Numbered from the stretch's first letter, positions 1 through 11,586 are shown. The stretch: 64,000 nucleotides of DNA from Prosopocoilus inquinatus (GCA_036172665.1 CM069874.1:55472707-55536706); one strand, 5' to 3'. The notes: generated by a model not told the origin, from the letters alone. Program-made: numbers and translations.

Positions 1-117
1 ATTTATTTAATACAATCAAAGAGAGCAGGAACGTAATAATCGATGTAGTGTAGTAGACTAGTAGGTAGGTTTTGATTTTAGTTAATATACTTTAATTAAA
101 ATATTAAAAAAACACAA

Positions 118-237
118 ATCAGCCATCGCCCTCCTAAACCGCTTCAAACCCCCCAATTTTCTCTGTGCCCTTTACCGCCCCCCTGTAGGGCTCTAGTGCC
201 CACAAGGGGTCTTTATCGCCCACTTTGAGAAAGACTG
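118..237 (-). mobile_element. hAT-type transposon terminus (partial)
   Basis: Read on the minus strand, the piece begins at 237 with CAGTCTTTCTCAAAGTGGG, which has the CAG-TTTCYCAAA form usual for hAT termini, and continues into G/C-rich sequence. The same style of end occurs at 14359 and 43214. The opposite end is not visible and may lie left of the window. It abuts, and appears to have removed or interrupted, the left end of the MITE that continues from 238. No transposase is recognisable. Confidence 0.5.
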
Positions 238-813
238 CACTAAGGTCATGCAAGTGCGAAATTGCAAGAAATAAATCTATCAGCGATATTTCAAAAATCA
301 CCCTCCAATCCACAATAGAAATCATAATTCATTTCTTACGTTCACATACACAAATCCGATATTCGATTGAATGAATTGTAAATTATACATTTTTTTTTCG
401 GCAGAAAGCCATAAATAAAACAGTTTCATTTCAAGGTAAACGCTAGTGTTTCGTTCTATTCCACCCGAGTTCATTGCTCCCGTGACGCAATACAGCTATC
501 CTAGTAACCATCAACCAATTTATATCTGAATCTTCAATGCATTTTATCTCAAAAACTATGATTGAAGTTTGTTCTTGTCCGATGAAAATTGTAAATACAA
601 AGTTTTTTAATCTCAAACCGGACAGAAAAATGAAGGGAACGTTTCGCTATAGATTTATAGCTTCGTCACTCCTGACGAAGTGTGTTCCCTTCATTTTTCT
701 GTCCGGTTTGAGATTAAAAAAACTTTGTGTTTCAAAAAATATAGATATTAGACCTCCCTGTGCATATAGACAGGTTGACGGATCGGACTCGGAACTTATT
801 TTGAATCACCCAG
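238..813. mobile_element. TA-flanked MITE, copy 1 (left end missing)
   Basis: Positions 238-560 align by eye with 61745-62080. Both copies finish with the same end, GAATCRCCCAG followed by TA (here 814-815). The first about 40 bases present in the other copy are absent, exactly where a hAT end stops at 237. The TA flank suggests a Tc1/mariner-type non-autonomous element. It also carries a hairpin (597-728) that the other copy lacks. Confidence 0.65.
597..728. repeat. Hairpin insert inside the MITE
   Basis: A near-perfect inverted repeat with arms about 597-640 and 684-728. Between them lies a second small stem (CTTCGTCA / TGACGAAG, 661-680). The sibling MITE at 61704-62167 has no such block, so this is probably a separate insertion or a local fold-back duplication. 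Confidence 0.7.
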
Positions 814-815
814 TA

Positions 816-1507
816 TACAATAGTAACAAATGTTTAATATGACCACCACGAGTAGCAATTAATTGCTGAGCTCGTAGAATTCTTTTTAATTAATTTTAGT
901 ATTAGAAACCGACGCAACTGTTTTTATTGCACCCTGAATATTTTGGAACGTTTTATTTTAAGTTATGTCAATACTCTAGTTATCATTTCGTGAAATTTTA
1001 AAAGTAGAATCGTTAAATGAAGTAATCATTTCAAAATTTGCTTTTTATACGGTCAAATTATTTAAAAAGCTTTTATAATCCAAATTTAATTTTAAACAAA
1101 TTCTGAAGTTTGTGAAGCAATACTAAAGAAGAAACATCTTATTCTAAGACTGATTTACTTACACGGTATTTGATGACGAAATTAGTAACTCCTATGTAAC
1201 TTAAAGATGTTATTTAAGAATTTAAATGAAAATCTGCTGGAAAATTTCTTCAATTCTTTTTAAATAACTTCCTTCAATATCTTGCACAAACTATCTCATG
1301 TCAATAAAATTTTCGACTTGCGTTAATTACTGGTAGACGTTCAGATTTACAATCACTGAGAAAGTTACTGATTGATCTTAGATTTTATAGTTTCTTGCAG
1401 CGGGAAAACAATTTTCCCTTTATGCTTTTTAAGTTATATGTACATGTACATACACATGTATGTACATACAAGTACTTATCTTTAACGAAGAAAAGCAACT
1501 TCCTCAG
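816..1507. other. No gene seen
   Basis: AT-rich sequence without a recognisable coding region. A short run of TGTACA/ACATGTA-type alternating repeats lies at about 1439-1475. Confidence 0.6.
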
Positions 1508-2106
1508 TTGAAGACCATAACTTCAAAAGGGTCTAAGTGCCAAAAACATGTTTAGATGTTATTAAGAAGAAACTGATTTACAAATCTTAAACGCACACAA
1601 GGTTGGTAGAGCTGGACCGGGTATTAGAAGGTTGCCTTGATCAGGGAAGGGTGCAGAGGGTACGTAACTCGTTACGTCACGCACGTCAAAAATTGAGCAT
1701 ATTAACCAGGTTTTTGCATTATATGATCAATAGGACCATAGAATTGATTCCATTTTTAGTGAATTAGATTAAGCTTTAGGAAACATATTAAAACTCACTC
1801 TATTTACTTCACTGTGACGGATAGAAGTTTCGTGTGATGTCACGAGTTACTTTTGAGGGGAGGAAATTTCAAACTGCATATTAAATGGGAACGAGGCAAC
1901 CTGCTAGATGCAATATCAGTTTTACCAACCTTGAAACGCACATACTGATATCGCCATCTGCTGTGATTTATTTATTACACCTTTTATTTAGTCACAGGTA
2001 CTTACTACTTACTGACATTGTGCTTTGCCCACAGACCTCTTTGCTTTCAAAATACAGTTTTTTTTATTTTTTGGCACTTAGACCCTTTTGAAGTTATGGT
2101 CTTCAA
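1508..2106. mobile_element. MITE, TTGAAGACCATAACTTC family, copy 1
   Basis: Terminal inverted repeats of about 40 bp: TTGAAGACCATAACTTCAAA on the left and its complement at 2062-2106. A second, inverted copy at 38673-38924 shares the same ends and interior. This copy is longer only because another MITE (1598-1933) sits inside it. There is no coding capacity. Superfamily unassigned. Confidence 0.8.
1598..1933. mobile_element. MITE, CAAGGTTGGTAGAGCTGG family, copy 1 (nested)
   Basis: Ends are CAAGGTTGGTAGAGCTGG and, inverted, about CAGTTTTACCAACCTTG. It is flanked by a perfect 9-bp direct repeat AAACGCACA (1589-1597 and 1934-1942). The sibling outer MITE at 38673-38924 preserves the unoccupied site. 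A second copy is at 22654-22970. The 8-9 bp duplication excludes Tc1/mariner and PIF/Harbinger. Confidence 0.85.
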
Positions 2107-3615
2107 TTATAGTTTCCAGAAAATATTTTAAAAATTTTAAGTTATTTATACGGTTAACTTTATATTCTTATACGATCTTCAAAAAGGACATGCTATATTA
2201 AATAAATATGTAATAGTTATATCAATGAATAAAAGTTAAGTAGCTATTTTCTCTGCGTAGTATATCGAAGGTTAGCATTTAGTTCATCGGCGCCGGCGGT
2301 AAAAGGTAAGGAAACGAGAGCAACTGCAATTAAAAGATAAACAAAAATGCAAGTTATATTTTGATTTTGCTTTGCATCAAAGTCGAGGAAACAAATTCAC
2401 TTTTGAAAGTATACCGCTTTGAGTTTCTTACATAACATTTAATTTCAATAGGAAGCGTTTGTGTCTTAATTATCACTTTATTGTAATTTAGTATTTACCT
2501 CCGTTAAATTGCTATTAAACTTCTGACTATTAATTGTAAAAAAATAGTGATGTGCGCACATAAACACGTGAAATTCGCAGTTTAAAGCACCCATGAGTTT
2601 AAAATTAACGTGGATTTTATACTTAATGCGCGTGTTAAGTGTTCTCTTGAGTATAATTTTTAATGTTTAATAATAGTAATGCCGCTTACACAATAGGATA
2701 GTTTAGAATTGCTTCGCATCTGAAGAAGTAAAAGTCATTGATGCATGCATATTTCGTCTATTACTTACTTGACCTACTTAGGGGAACGGCATGAACACTA
2801 AACTTAACATTTTATGAGGTGATGCTTAGTTCCGCTCTAGGAGAACTCAAGGAATTCAAGATATACTTTTTCTGACACTAAAACATTGCGAAATCTCTAA
2901 TGCAAGATGTACCACAGAGTTTGGACGTTCTCATCTTAAGAAAAAGAAAGTCAAAATTTATGTGCATTCCGATAAGCTTTTACCTCTCACACTCACACAG
3001 TGAAACAGTTTTGCAAAGAGATTTTCAAAATACTGCGAAGATGTCACTTTGCACACAAAATACTTTTCGGGAATTTTTACGCCCCTTAAAACACGGTCGT
3101 ATCGAAACGAGCTCTTCGCCATCATATCCTCGAAGAAACCGAAGAAACCGACTGCAGCGTCCGTTGAATGTTAGGACGCCCGGATAAAAATATTTTTTGG
3201 GAAAAAATTTGAAACCGTGATTTCAGAGCTTATCGAAAATTTCTAGAAAACGTAACCTTAGAATTTGATTACAGTCTCATAGGCCGCAGCGGTTCTGCGG
3301 ATATCTAACGCCGGGACTCCCATATCTGTGACAAGCCCTTTTAGCGGCTCCCGGGGGATCCCGACGCCATCCTGAAATCAAAGATAGCATGTGCGTCGAC
3401 GTGAACCCGCCGCACAGTGGGCGAAATATAGGAATTAGCTGGACAAAAATGTAAAAAGGCTTTTATCGCAACATTTTTTTTGGGGGTTCAAATTGATGAA
3501 AATCAATTGACAGTATATTCAGTTATATAATTCACTCAAAGTATGCCATGAAAACAACGTAGTTCATCTGTTAAAGCGGTAATGGCCGAACGCGGGAATT
3601 TAAACAGCGCGTCTA
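2107..3615. other. No gene recognised; mixed unique sequence
   Basis: An AT-rich stretch with a more GC-balanced part at about 3060-3430. A 95-codon open frame at 2900-3187 has no recognisable domain and no initiation or splice context that I trust. No repeat structure was noticed. Confidence 0.4.
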
Positions 3616-4428
3616 TATACGTAGCTAAAAGTTCTCCTTTTTCACTTAATAAGTAATTTTAACACAGGAAAAGTACAGGTGCTATAAAATTATGATTTCT
3701 GGATAATATTTTTCATTATAAACAGTTAATATTTGATTTAGACTGTTATGAAATTGTGTTTTTGTCGGACTTTAAACGAATCACCAGAACTTTTGCATGA
3801 TTGAAAGTGTCTATAAAAATGATAAAAAATGGTATTCCTGAAACTTTTTCCACTTATTCAGGAAGTAACAGAGTTTTGATTTTTTGCAGAAGCATTTGCC
3901 TTTTTGTGCCATTTTTAAAATTATAGCCATCTAGATTTGACAATATTTTTTCTGATTTCAAGCAGAATAATACACTTCTGTTTACATTTCTTTGTTTCTT
4001 TGTGTCATTTTAAAATTATATCTGTCTAGGTTTAACAATATTTTTTCTGATTTGAAATAGAACAGTACATTACTGTTAAAAGTAAGAAAATATGTTGCGA
4101 AATCTAGACGGCTATAATTTTCAAAATGGCGCAAAAAGGCAAGTGATTTCTGCAAAAAAAAAACAAAACCTTGTTACTTCCTGAATAAGTCGAAAAAGTT
4201 TCAAGAACACCATTTTTTACCATTTTTTTAGAGACATTTTCAAACATAAAAAAGTTCTGTTGATTTGTTTAAAGTCCGACAAAAACACAATTTTATAACA
4301 GTCTAAATCAAATATTAATTATTTATAAGGTAAAATGTGAACCTAAAATCATAATTTTGAAGCACATGTACTTTTCCTCTGTCAAAATTACTTATTAAGT
4401 GAAAAAGGAGAACTTTTAGCTACGTATA
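3616..4428. mobile_element. Palindromic (fold-back) TIR element
   Basis: Nearly the whole segment is one inverted repeat. The left arm starts TATACGTAGCTAAAAGTTC and the right arm ends with its complement at 4428. Internal blocks such as the poly-T/GTCGGACTTTAAACG stretch (3755-3785) recur inverted near 4270. Arms are about 280-380 bp. The right end shares its TA with the fold-back element that starts at 4429, so the two elements are directly adjacent. Confidence 0.75.
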
Positions 4429-5037
4429 CAGGGAAATTCAGGCAACCCTTTCATTAAAAGTTTACAGACTTCCTCTCTGAATTTCTATTTCATATTTTGC
4501 AGTTATAAGTTAACGATAAGGATCTATCAAAATGAAATATTTTCAATTTTCGGACACTTCCGCTTATACCGGAAGTTGCTGTCAACTTTCTTAGTTTAAA
4601 TGGAATACCCCATTTTTTAATACATTTTTGAAATCTTCATAGAATTCTAAAAATATTTTGTGTAATATGTGATACAAGGAAAATTAACGGTTTCAGAGGT
4701 ATTTCCATTTTTTAAAAAAAGCTCAGACTTGTAGAACCTTGTTCATGATACTCGTTATCCATGATTTCTTTTTCACACCTATTTTTTTCCATTTTTGGTA
4801 TTGTTTTTAAATAGTGGGCTATGAGAATTAGAGGAATAATAATTTTTAAAATCATCCGTCTGGTAGGAACTAAAGAAAAACATTTTAATCGCTACGAAGA
4901 ACCAAAAAATGAATATTCAAACACAGACATAGTAAATGCATTTGATATTAAAAAAATCGATAATTCAAGAAGTTAATAAAAAAATTATTACATCGAGGAA
5001 AATATGTTATTACTTAGACATAATAGAAAGTTATATA

Positions 5038-6980
5038 CAGCGTGGAAACTAAGTAGCGGATAAAATCCATAACTCCGTTAATATTTGTAATGAAGCAAAA
5101 ATCTAAAAGGGGTATAGCGATTCAAATTACAGCGCATAAGAAGAAGTATATTTTGAGATATATTCATGAATTTTTTTTAAGTTATGACGTCATCAAGATT
5201 TTTTTTAGATGACAACCTATATTTTTTATTTTTGATTTCGGTGGGTTTTTTTTTAACCTGCTTTCAACAGTATAAAATTTTGAATCGATTACATAACAAA
5301 AAATTCAAGAAAAACGGCCATAAAAGTTTAATTGTAAAGTTGAAGAAATTAACAGAATATCTAGTTAGCTAGGTGTAAAACAAACAAAATTTGTTTGATT
5401 GACAAGAACTTGTAAATACCTATCACAATAAAGGGAGTATTTTTATTCCCTGTGGATAGTAGGAGTTACACTAATTATTAAAAACCTTTTACCAAAATGG
5501 TGTTGCTGACTGAAAAACAAAGAATTGAAGTTCTAATGATGATTGGGTATGGCGATCGAATTAGAACTCATCAAGAGGTGTGTCGACTTTTTATAGACAA
5601 ATATCCTGATCAGCAAATAAGTCAATCCACAGTCAGCAGAATAGAAAATAAATTTCGAAATTACGGTATTGTGAAAGACCTTCCAAAAACTGGCCACCCT
5701 AAGACAAAATTAATTGACGATGTGCAGCTTGATGTTTTACTAGAAATAGAAAATAATCCGCATTCGACTAGTCGAGACATTGCTTTAGAGCACAACCTGA
5801 GCCATACCTCGGTACTGAAACTTTTAAAAATGCAAAAGTTTCATCCGTATAAAGTAAAATTAGTCCATGAGTTAGCAGAAACTGACTATGATCATAGACA
5901 AGAATTTTGTGAAGAAATGTTGGAAATTTGCAATCGTGATCGAATGTTCTCGCAGCGTATATTTTTTTCTGATGAGGCAAGTTTTACTTTACATGAAACT
6001 GTTAACAGACATAATTGTCGATATTGGTCTAGGGAAAATCCCCACTGGATGCAAGAAGCTCATACTCAACATCCCCAGAAGCTCAACGTATAGACAGGAA
6101 TTGTCGGTTACAGAATTTTAGGTCCATTCTTTATCGAAGGTAATTTAACTGGTGAGAAATATCTACACTTCTTACAATTGGAATTAGTACCTGCATTGGC
6201 GATATTATTTCCTAATGAAAATGACTGTGACGTACCAAACAATAACATTTGGATGCAACACGACGGTACTCCGCCACACTACGCAGTTGATGTGCGACGT
6301 TATTTGGACGAGATGTTCCCAGGTAGATGGATAGGAAGAAGAGGTCCAATGGAATGGCCAGCTAGATCCCCTGATCTAACGCCATTAGACTTTTTTCTAT
6401 GAGGGTACTTAAAAAGCAAGGTGTATAAAAATAGACCTAACAACTTAGACGATCTTAAAGAAAGAATTCGACAGGAGTGTAGGTTAATAACACCTCAAAC
6501 TATTCAAAATGTAATAAATGAATTTTATGAGCGTCTTGGGTATTGTCAGTTGGTGCATGGTCGTCAGTTTGAACATTTATTGTGATTTCAATGACTGTCA
6601 AAATCAAATTTTGTTTATTTACACCTTAATTTTGTTTCGTTTTAAAAATAGCTAACTAGATGTTCTGTTTATTTCCTCAACTTTACAATTAAACTTTTAT
6701 GGACGTTTTTCTTGAATTTTTTGTTATGTAATCGATCCAAAATTTTATACTGTTGAAAGTAGGTTAAAAAAACCCACCGAAATCAAAAATAAAAAATATA
6801 GGTTGTCATTTAAAAAAAATCTTGATGACGTCATAACTTAAAAAAAATTCATGAAAATATCTCAAAATATACTTCTTCTTATGCGCTGTAATTTGAATCG
6901 CTATACCCCTTTTAGATTTTTGCTTTATTACAAATATTAACGGAGTTATCGATTTTATCCGCTACTTAGTTTCCACGCTG
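5038..6980 (+). mobile_element. Mariner-like DNA transposon with long inverted repeats
   Basis: Terminal inverted repeats of about 330 bp (5038-5370 and 6651-6980), beginning CAGCGTGGAAACTAAGTAGC. TA duplications lie at 5036-5037 and 6981-6982. The central gene at 5497-6585 is a Tc1/mariner-type transposase with premature stops. Repeats this long are unusual for mariner elements, where about 30 bp is common. The arms still match closely, so the insertion is fairly young. It sits inside fold-back element copy 1, and copy 2 retains the empty site near 28600. Confidence 0.9.
5497..6585 (+). pseudogene. Mariner-like transposase, two premature stops
   Basis: The frame runs 363 codons from the ATG at 5497, about the normal length for a mariner/Tc1-type transposase. 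The N-terminal half looks like paired helix-turn-helix DNA-binding modules (HQEVCRLF..., then STSRDIA...HTSVLKLL). The catalytic triad can be followed: D in FFSDEASF, D in WMQHDGTPPHYA, and D in ARSPDLTPLDFF. The last two are separated by 36 residues. Two in-frame stops break it: TAG at 6091-6093 and TGA at 6400-6402, the latter where a Trp codon is normal (LDFFLWG-type motif). The rest is open to TGA at 6583-6585. The protein would bind the terminal repeats and cut and paste the element; this copy cannot do so without readthrough. Confidence 0.9.
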
Positions 6981-8123
6981 TATATTATATATTATAGTTA
7001 CTAATAAATAATAGGTGGGGATAACTGAGAGCCAATATTATAACCAACAATTTGTGTATTATTTTTAATATTTTTGATTTATTTATTAGTTTTCATAAAA
7101 TTTTGTATAGTAAGTGTAAATTTCTCTTTGTAAATGTGTAAAAGACTTGCCAAGAATTAATACATGCGGCGTTTGTAAATGAAATGTTCAGATGATAGGT
7201 ATGTATTTGAACATTATTTTTCGGTTTTTAAAATGAAATTGATTTTACAATCTGAAATTAATTTAAAAAGCCTCTGTTTGTTGATTTTTTTGATTTTCAT
7301 AGCACCCTATTCAGAAATAATACTGAAAAGTGAAAAAATATGTGTCGAAGAGAAAATCATTAATATAAGGAGAAAGGTAAGAGATAGGTATAGGGAATAC
7401 TAATACAGTTCGAAAGAACATTTAATTCTGATTCTTATGGTATAAAAACATGCTGGGTGTTCTATTTAAAAAACATGACTTTACGACGGTTGAAATCAGT
7501 TCGAATAGAAGTTACTTTTCAACCAGCTCGTAAACAATTTTGTGTAAAATTAGGTATGACTTGAAAGCCTATGAGTATAGCCTACTACCGGCCGAAAATT
7601 GATATTATGGCTTTTATTACACAAAGATGGCAGTATCATAAACAGGGTACTGCAACTCTGAACTTAAAAAAAAAATGGAAATACCTCTAAACGGCTACTT
7701 TTTCTTGTATCACATCTTACACAAAATATTTTTAGAATTTCATGAAGATTTCAAAAAAGCAATCAAAAATGGGGTATTCCATTTAAAATAACAAAGCTGA
7801 CAGCAACTTCCGTTACAAGCGGAAGTGCTCGAAATTTGAAAATATTATATCCTAATAGACCATCATCGCTAATTTATAACCGCAAAATATGAAATAGAAA
7901 TTCAAAGAGGAAGTCCGTAAACTATTAATGAACGTGTTGCCTGAATCTCCCTGTATACAGTACGTTTCATTTAAAAGCAAAAATTGTATTATTTTCTCCA
8001 ATTTACGATGCGCTTTTGTTTCTTCTGATAACTGTAAAAGATATTTATTTTTGCATTTAAAATTTTTCTCTAGCTCCTAAAATGAATGCTCTAGATAGGG
8101 TGCAAAATATAAAAAAAGAACTT

Positions 8124-8330
8124 GTACGTTTTTTCGCAATTTCTCGTAAAATGAAAAATCGCGCAACGCGAAAACGTTACGCGTAAGGCCGGTTGTCTAG
8201 CTCTGCAAGATCACATATCGAATTACGACGAACGCCGATTTCCATCCCGCAGGGCTAGACAACCGACCTTACGCGTAACGTTCTCGCGTTGCGCGGTTTT
8301 ATATTTTACGAGAAATTGCGAAAAAACGTA
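8124..8330. repeat. CpG-rich inverted repeat (hairpin, 83-bp arms)
   Basis: Arms 8124-8206 and 8249-8330 are almost perfect complements around a 42-bp loop. The central part is dense in CpG and ACGCGT-like words (e.g. CGCGCAACGCG, GTTACGCGTAAGG), which stands out in this AT-rich window. It may be a MITE, but I see no clear target duplication. No coding capacity. Confidence 0.75.
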
Positions 8331-8844
8331 CTTTCCCGAGGAAACGGCGGAATTATTTACGTCTGCAGTGCACCTGGGCTGAATTTTACCTATTTGTACC
8401 AGCCACAGCAACTATTACGGTCATAATTAATTATCAATTTCTGCGCGCGCCATTTCATTTTTGGCGGGCAAAGAGTGCGTGCGTCGTTCGACATTCCGTC
8501 GAATTACTGAAAATTCTAGGGAACAACCAGGGGATGGTAAGTGGGATTACATGGATTACATTAGTGGGCAACAGATTTAGTTGTGCTCGGTTATCACAGA
8601 TGTCGCAGTAATCGAAATAATTTAAGGTTTGCACTAGTAAAATTAGTAATTTTCGATGCACAAGGGATTTTTATTATTTGAAGTTGTAGTAGTGGACGAA
8701 GGGGTGTGTGTGGTGTGTGTTTTGTTTGAAATTGTGGAGATTTTCTATTTTTTGTGTTTGCTATAATCTGTACATTTGTACTCTATCTGATTTTTTAATC
8801 GATAGGACCGATATTTGACTAGTAGCGGTATGAAAACATGAAGG
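8331..8844. other. Unannotated, moderately GC-rich
   Basis: Mostly unique sequence with CpG-containing stretches (8440-8520), a short GT-rich run near 8700, and a GGATG/GTAAGTG donor-like site at about 8535. It could be an untranslated first exon or regulatory DNA, but nothing here is decisive. Confidence 0.3.
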
Positions 8845-8847
8845 TTA

Positions 8848-8975
8848 GGGTCATTTGCACCACTTTCAGTTAAAATTTAAGTTCCACTTAATTCCATAGA
8901 AACGTTTGTTGCAACAATTGTTTCTATGGAGTTAAGTGGAGCTTAAATTTTAACTGAAAGTAGTGCAAATGGCCC
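8848..8975. mobile_element. Tourist-like hairpin MITE (TTA target site)
   Basis: 128 bp that fold completely. Arms of about 60 bp start GGGTCATTTGCACCACTTTC. The flanks are TTA at 8845-8847 and 8976-8978, the 3-bp duplication typical of PIF/Harbinger-derived MITEs. No coding capacity. Confidence 0.85.
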
Positions 8976-9204
8976 TTAGACGTTTAGTCTCCCCAAGTAT
9001 ATCGAGTATCAAATCATTTTTATGTTGAACTACTACAATTGAATAAATAAAATATATGAATATTTTTTCTCAGGATGTGCTGATTGTTCCTAATCTGAAA
9101 TATTAATTGATTAAGTTCGGTAATTTAAATTGGTGCTTTTTAAACCTGTAATTTTTAGTGATTATTCAATAACTTCATTATTGTAATATTTAATTTTAAT
9201 TGTA

Positions 9205-9971
9205 GGTGTACCCTTCTCTAGTTCAACAAGAGGCACAGCTGACTTTTTCTTGTTTGTGAATAATCTATTTGATAGTGTCAATGGATCCAGAATTAATCCT
9301 ACCAGTGGCAATAATCTAAGAAGTTAAATTCTGGTCATGTAGAACATTGGTATGAGTACCAAAAAGTATTGGAAAGTATCAAGTTTGTATCATCTAAACG
9401 ATTCTCCATCAATTAACAATTTTGTACTTATGAAAAAAGTTAAAACATCTTGGATACAAGTTTCTTTTAACCTGCAATATAAATCAGGACGCGCTGGAAA
9501 ACTTTTTTGCAAATTCATACAAAAGCCTAATTCTTAATAATTTTTTCTCAATTTACCCTGTTGGTGACAACTGTGAGAAAGCAGCAAGTGAAGACATAAA
9601 TAAATAATATAAGGAGTCTATTAAATGTACCACTGCCCTCAGTAGAAATAGAAGAGAATGTGATTATCAATATAGAAGATAACTCTGAAAATTGTAGTAC
9701 ATATATTCAAAAAGATTTGCGTACATACATATCAGGCTATTTCGTATGCAAATTATTCAAAAAAATTAAGTGTGAATCTTGTCAATCGGATCATCTTGGC
9801 AATGACATGTCGCATTTAATAACAACTAGACAATTTAATCGACACGCCCTAATGAGACCAAATTCTAATTTTGTTGGTGCATTTAGTTATAGTTTAAAAT
9901 TGCTAAACAATTTTTTACCAAAAATATGTGCACAGAATAAATTAAGCCAAATTAAAAAAATAAACTACTAA
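9205..9971 (+). pseudogene. P-element-like (THAP9-like) transposase relic
   Basis: Several frames together show the C-terminal half of a P-element/THAP9-type transposase. TADFFLFVNNLFDSVN (about 9225-9285) resembles the family's conserved helical segment. A NINQDALENFF segment around 9475-9520, in a different frame, matches the QDALENFFG-type motif. YISGYFVCKLFKKIKCESC (about 9720-9785) matches the C-terminal region with paired cysteines. Stops and at least two frameshifts separate these pieces, so the gene is dead. The longest open part is 9660-9971. The N-terminal THAP domain and first catalytic residues are not visible here. Element ends were not found. Confidence 0.75.
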
Positions 9972-11586
9972 AATCCTTGCCCTCAAATTGGACATTATGT
10001 GAAAAACATTAAAATCTTGCGAGATTTAGATACGGGGAACATACCACAGGATGACACTTAAAAAGGTATAATATATTTAAATCCAGAAAAAATGCTTTAC
10101 AGAAATCAAAATGTTTGGTGTAAGAAAACTGAACAAAAAACATTTTTGCCCAGACCTTTTCAATTTGTTGCACAGTTTGTTACCGTTCAATTTCTGTCCG
10201 ACCCCGAATCACCCTGTATATTGTTCCCCGTGAAATTATTTTCATAGACCGCCCGGCAAATTCTTTGCGCTCCGTCGATTTGCTTTCAAAGTATTTCCCC
10301 GTGTTATTCGTTTTCCTGTAAAAGTTAGGATAAGGAAAAGTTTGGGTTGCGAAAGTTAAATTCTCCGGTCGCATAGATTCTTTATTTAGCCTTTTTGATT
10401 TACGCATTATTGCATCATATTGTGAAATCAGCGATTTCTTTCCCACGTTAGCTACACAGAAATTGAACCCTGATCTTTAAGCCCATTGGTCCTCGTTGAC
10501 GTAAAATTCTGTCACGGTTGGCGGAGGCACCCTATCTCTTCTTGTTTTAATCCCATCTCTTTCCGTTCGCCGGTGCGAAGCGATTTTGTCAGAAGAGAAT
10601 GGTTCTCGTTCTTCTCGGTGTAACAACACGTTTCGTGTCGATGTGCTTTCCTTTGTGTACGTTTTCGCCCAAAAATTGATGGTGGGTGGAGGCAACAACA
10701 GCTTTTCTTGGCTGGTTTTAACCCGTTGCACGTGAAGAGAATTAATACTTTCTTATTGTCTACGCCTGTTCCCTTCCAAGCAGTTCTGCGAAGAGGCTTT
10801 AGTTAAGGGGTTCCCTCACCTCGGTGCCGCTTTCGGCAAGAGCTTCTTATTTTGTTGGCCATTCCCCGCTTCGGCACGGTCTCGTGAGTCCCGGCGGACA
10901 CCTTGGAGCTGATTAACACTCCGACCGACGTGCGACACGCGCAGGGATAAGGTTGGCCTGTTTATTATTTCATTTTACGTACATTGCTACCGGAAAACGG
11001 CATGTAGCTTCACACTGCGTAGTGATACGTTTTGAAGTTGCTGTTTGCTATTTCTTTTTTGCGCACCGTTCCGGTTATTTGATTTGAAGATTGTGGTGTT
11101 TATATTTTAAGCGCGGTTGCGGCTTTAATCAGAGTTTAGATATTTTGTTCTTGGCGATTTTGACTCTGTATTAATGTTAATTTTATCATTTGTTTCGTTG
11201 TGAATAAAACTGTATTGAAAACATATCTTGGATGAGACGTGGTTTTCTTAATTTTTCCCCGCGGTTCCTTTCAGCCCAAAAGAAATTAAGTGGCGCCTTT
11301 ATTTTGTTTTATTGTTTGTTTGATCAGAGCTGGTATATTTTTTTTTTTTTGTTTTACCCACCCTATCCCACTGAGGCTGGCCGGCGACGCCGAAACGTCT
11401 GTCACGGCGATCACCTGCGATACCTGTACAGGTAGGTAGCAAGTTTTAATTGCAGACTCAACATTATCATAGACATGCACCTTCCACAGAACATGTTTTC
11501 ACAACAAAACAATATGCAACATAAATGAGAATTTTATTTTACTGTTTATCTTCTGTAATGAAATTAATGTATGACATGTATTTTAA
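9972..11586. other. No identified gene; GC-richer island
   Basis: From 9972 to about 10200 the sequence looks like degraded transposon DNA ending in CGAATCACCCTGTA, a MITE-like end. From about 10200 to 11000 it becomes GC-richer and less repetitive, with minus-strand open frames of 84-88 codons that I cannot assign. This could be regulatory DNA or an unrecognised exon. At 11374-11410 there is a CTGAGGC...GAAACGTCTGTC string resembling a broken hammerhead core. Confidence 0.35.

Larger units (their letters stand above)
4429..7953. mobile_element. Fold-back element FB, copy 1, split by a mariner-like insertion
   Basis: The ends are CAGGGARATTCAGGCAAC and its inverse, flanked by TA (4427-4428 and 7954-7955). 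The arms match those of the complete copy at 27638-29459. About 600 bp of this element lie left of the inserted transposon (5038-6980) and about 970 bp right of it. The interior has no intact gene. The very long arms make it a fold-back-like, non-autonomous TA-inserting element. Confidence 0.8.

Noticed and set aside
1439..1475. TGTACATGTACAT... alternating tract
   Set aside because: Simple-sequence-like; too short and common to interpret.
11370..11412. Hammerhead-like string CTGAGGC ... GAAACGTCTGTC on the plus strand
   Set aside because: The core reads CTGAGGC instead of CUGANGA (A9 missing) and the flanks do not form stem I, so it cannot be called a ribozyme.
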